Origin: Trichoplax sp. H2
Lineage: Eukaryota; Placozoa; Uniplacotomia; Trichoplacea
Direction of reading: 5' to 3'
Length of the DNA stretch: 64,000 nt
Assembly (NCBI GenBank): GCA_003344405.1
Contig: NOWV01000001.1
Span: 124,001-188,000 of the forward strand
Positions 62,901 to 64,000 of this stretch are shown one piece after another. The position numbers and the translations under genes are program-made. How positions within the stretch are numbered: position 1 is the stretch's first letter; each line of letters opens with the position of its first letter. Below the pieces are notes generated by a model. That model was not told the DNA's origin. It saw nothing but the letters and a program-made list of their open reading frames with translations, and made no database searches.

Positions 62901-64000
62901 ATCATGCAGTAATCGACTCAGTCTGTTTCATTCTAGTCGCATAATTGTATTCTATGTTCCTTTTTTAGCAGTGTAACTAGCATTTGCCAACGCACAGTAT
63001 AGTATAATGAAATCGATATTATAGATAACATATTAAATTAATATTTAAATTCAACTGAATTGTCAGGAATTGCTCATTGATTCACAGAGGAGGAAAAATC
63101 TTTTAATGAAAAGATTTCATTTAAGATAATAAACATATCCTGGTGACTAAAATAATCAATCGATCGCGGGATAGAAAAATTTAAAATATTTATCGGCATG
63201 TTTACATTTAATTATAGTAAAAATATCCGACGTTAAATTCTAATGTAGCTTGAGATAATGCCCTTAAAATTTTCATTAACTGATGTAATCATCGACATGC
63301 AATATATAAATAATAATAAAATACTGTAGTACAGCCTCAAAATTACATTCCTATACGATAATAAATCTACCTCATACATAGATATTTCTACTACATTTAT
63401 TACGCTAAGATTAGCTAACTATTTTAGGTTTGTTTATGAGTCAGTGATAAATTATACAGTAAAGTAAAAAGTGTCAATATATTACGCGAAGTCTAACGAG
63501 CGAGGGATCGACTAGTAATTTGGAACAATTGCATCATTTATCGTATCGGCCATTAGTAATTGAATGATCTTGTATCTACGATATTTATGTCGTACAAGGT
63601 GCCGGTATCCTCACTCAGGATTTTAATATTCGCTGATTAACTCAACTTTCGAGCATAAACTAAATTTAATAACCAATTCTCCTTATCAGTGAGTAGATCC
63701 AGCAATAGTTATTGGTGTTGAACCATATCTTTATTAGGGATTAAATACAGCGATAATCTGTTGTTAACACCATAATATTACTTTGTTATACGTGTACATG
63801 AACATGCATATGATTTCATTACCTAATGTCAAGTATTGTAAGATACGTTATCCATATTAATAGCAGTTTAAGCAGACTACAGTGGTATGAATACCTTTTT
63901 TTAAAACTACATTGTAGCCAGCTCTACGTAGTTGCAGTTTTTTTTTACCTCGTATTACAACTTAGAATGATATATATGGCAACTTTTATAACTACTGTAA
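59959..64000. other. 5' flank of CDC14, no gene seen
   Basis: This holds the CDC14 promoter. I see no exon or RNA gene I can defend. A two-copy repeat lies at 61670-61930. Confidence 0.5.
61670..61930 (+). repeat. Two-copy direct repeat, about 130 bp
   Basis: The copies are about 61670-61801 and 61803-61929. Both start with GCTCGCT, pass through ATATTATGATA, GGTAGTTRTT and AGATGAAATTTAATA, and end with GGTCTTA. Divergence is moderate. Confidence 0.85.

Noticed and set aside
1-64000. CRISPR array, prophage or bacterial operon
   Set aside because: Spliced animal genes throughout; the repeats are long, diverged and lack the regular short repeat-spacer pattern.

Overview
The window looks like nuclear DNA of an animal. 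It is AT-rich and its protein-coding genes are split into short exons by introns that mostly open with GTAAG and close with a pyrimidine tract plus TAG/CAG. The products are animal or eukaryotic: CDC20, a synaptobrevin, HPF1, an LDL-receptor-type endocytic receptor and CDC14. The compact introns, low GC and vertebrate-like gene content fit an early-branching metazoan such as a placozoan. That assignment is inference; no sequence here proves it.

Layout. 1-1235: no gene seen. 1236-3527 (-): CDC20 in six exons, a complete 499-residue model. 3528-4479: shared head-to-head promoter with a double CCAAT box, a dense cluster of TACTGTAC-type palindromes and a TATA box. 4480-4965 (+): single-exon GNAT acetyltransferase. 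6419-8969 (+): secreted or Golgi-type GT2-like glycosyltransferase in seven exons, one only 8 nt long. 8970-15858: gene-free, with two tandem arrays and hairpins. 15859-16155 (+): single-exon VAMP/synaptobrevin. 17011-19981 (-): HPF1, five exons found, first exon not found. 22885-31852 (-): VLDLR/LDLR-like receptor in 13 exons (876 residues), with a possible alternative last exon at 22713-22790. 31853-49893: an 18-kb gene-poor stretch. 49894-59958 (-): CDC14 phosphatase in 16 exons (499 residues); its 4-kb fourth intron carries two tandem arrays. 59959-64000: no gene seen, one two-copy repeat.

Functional themes. CDC20 (APC/C activator) and CDC14 (phosphatase that reverses CDK phosphorylation) both act in mitotic exit, but they lie about 46 kb apart with unrelated genes between, so linkage is probably incidental. 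HPF1 steers PARP1/2 to serine ADP-ribosylation. VAMP, the glycosyltransferase and the LDLR-like receptor belong to the secretory and endocytic system. Gene models were built by reading each splice junction and checking reading phase. Every junction listed keeps frame and the summed lengths are divisible by three. Nothing was confirmed by transcript data or database search.
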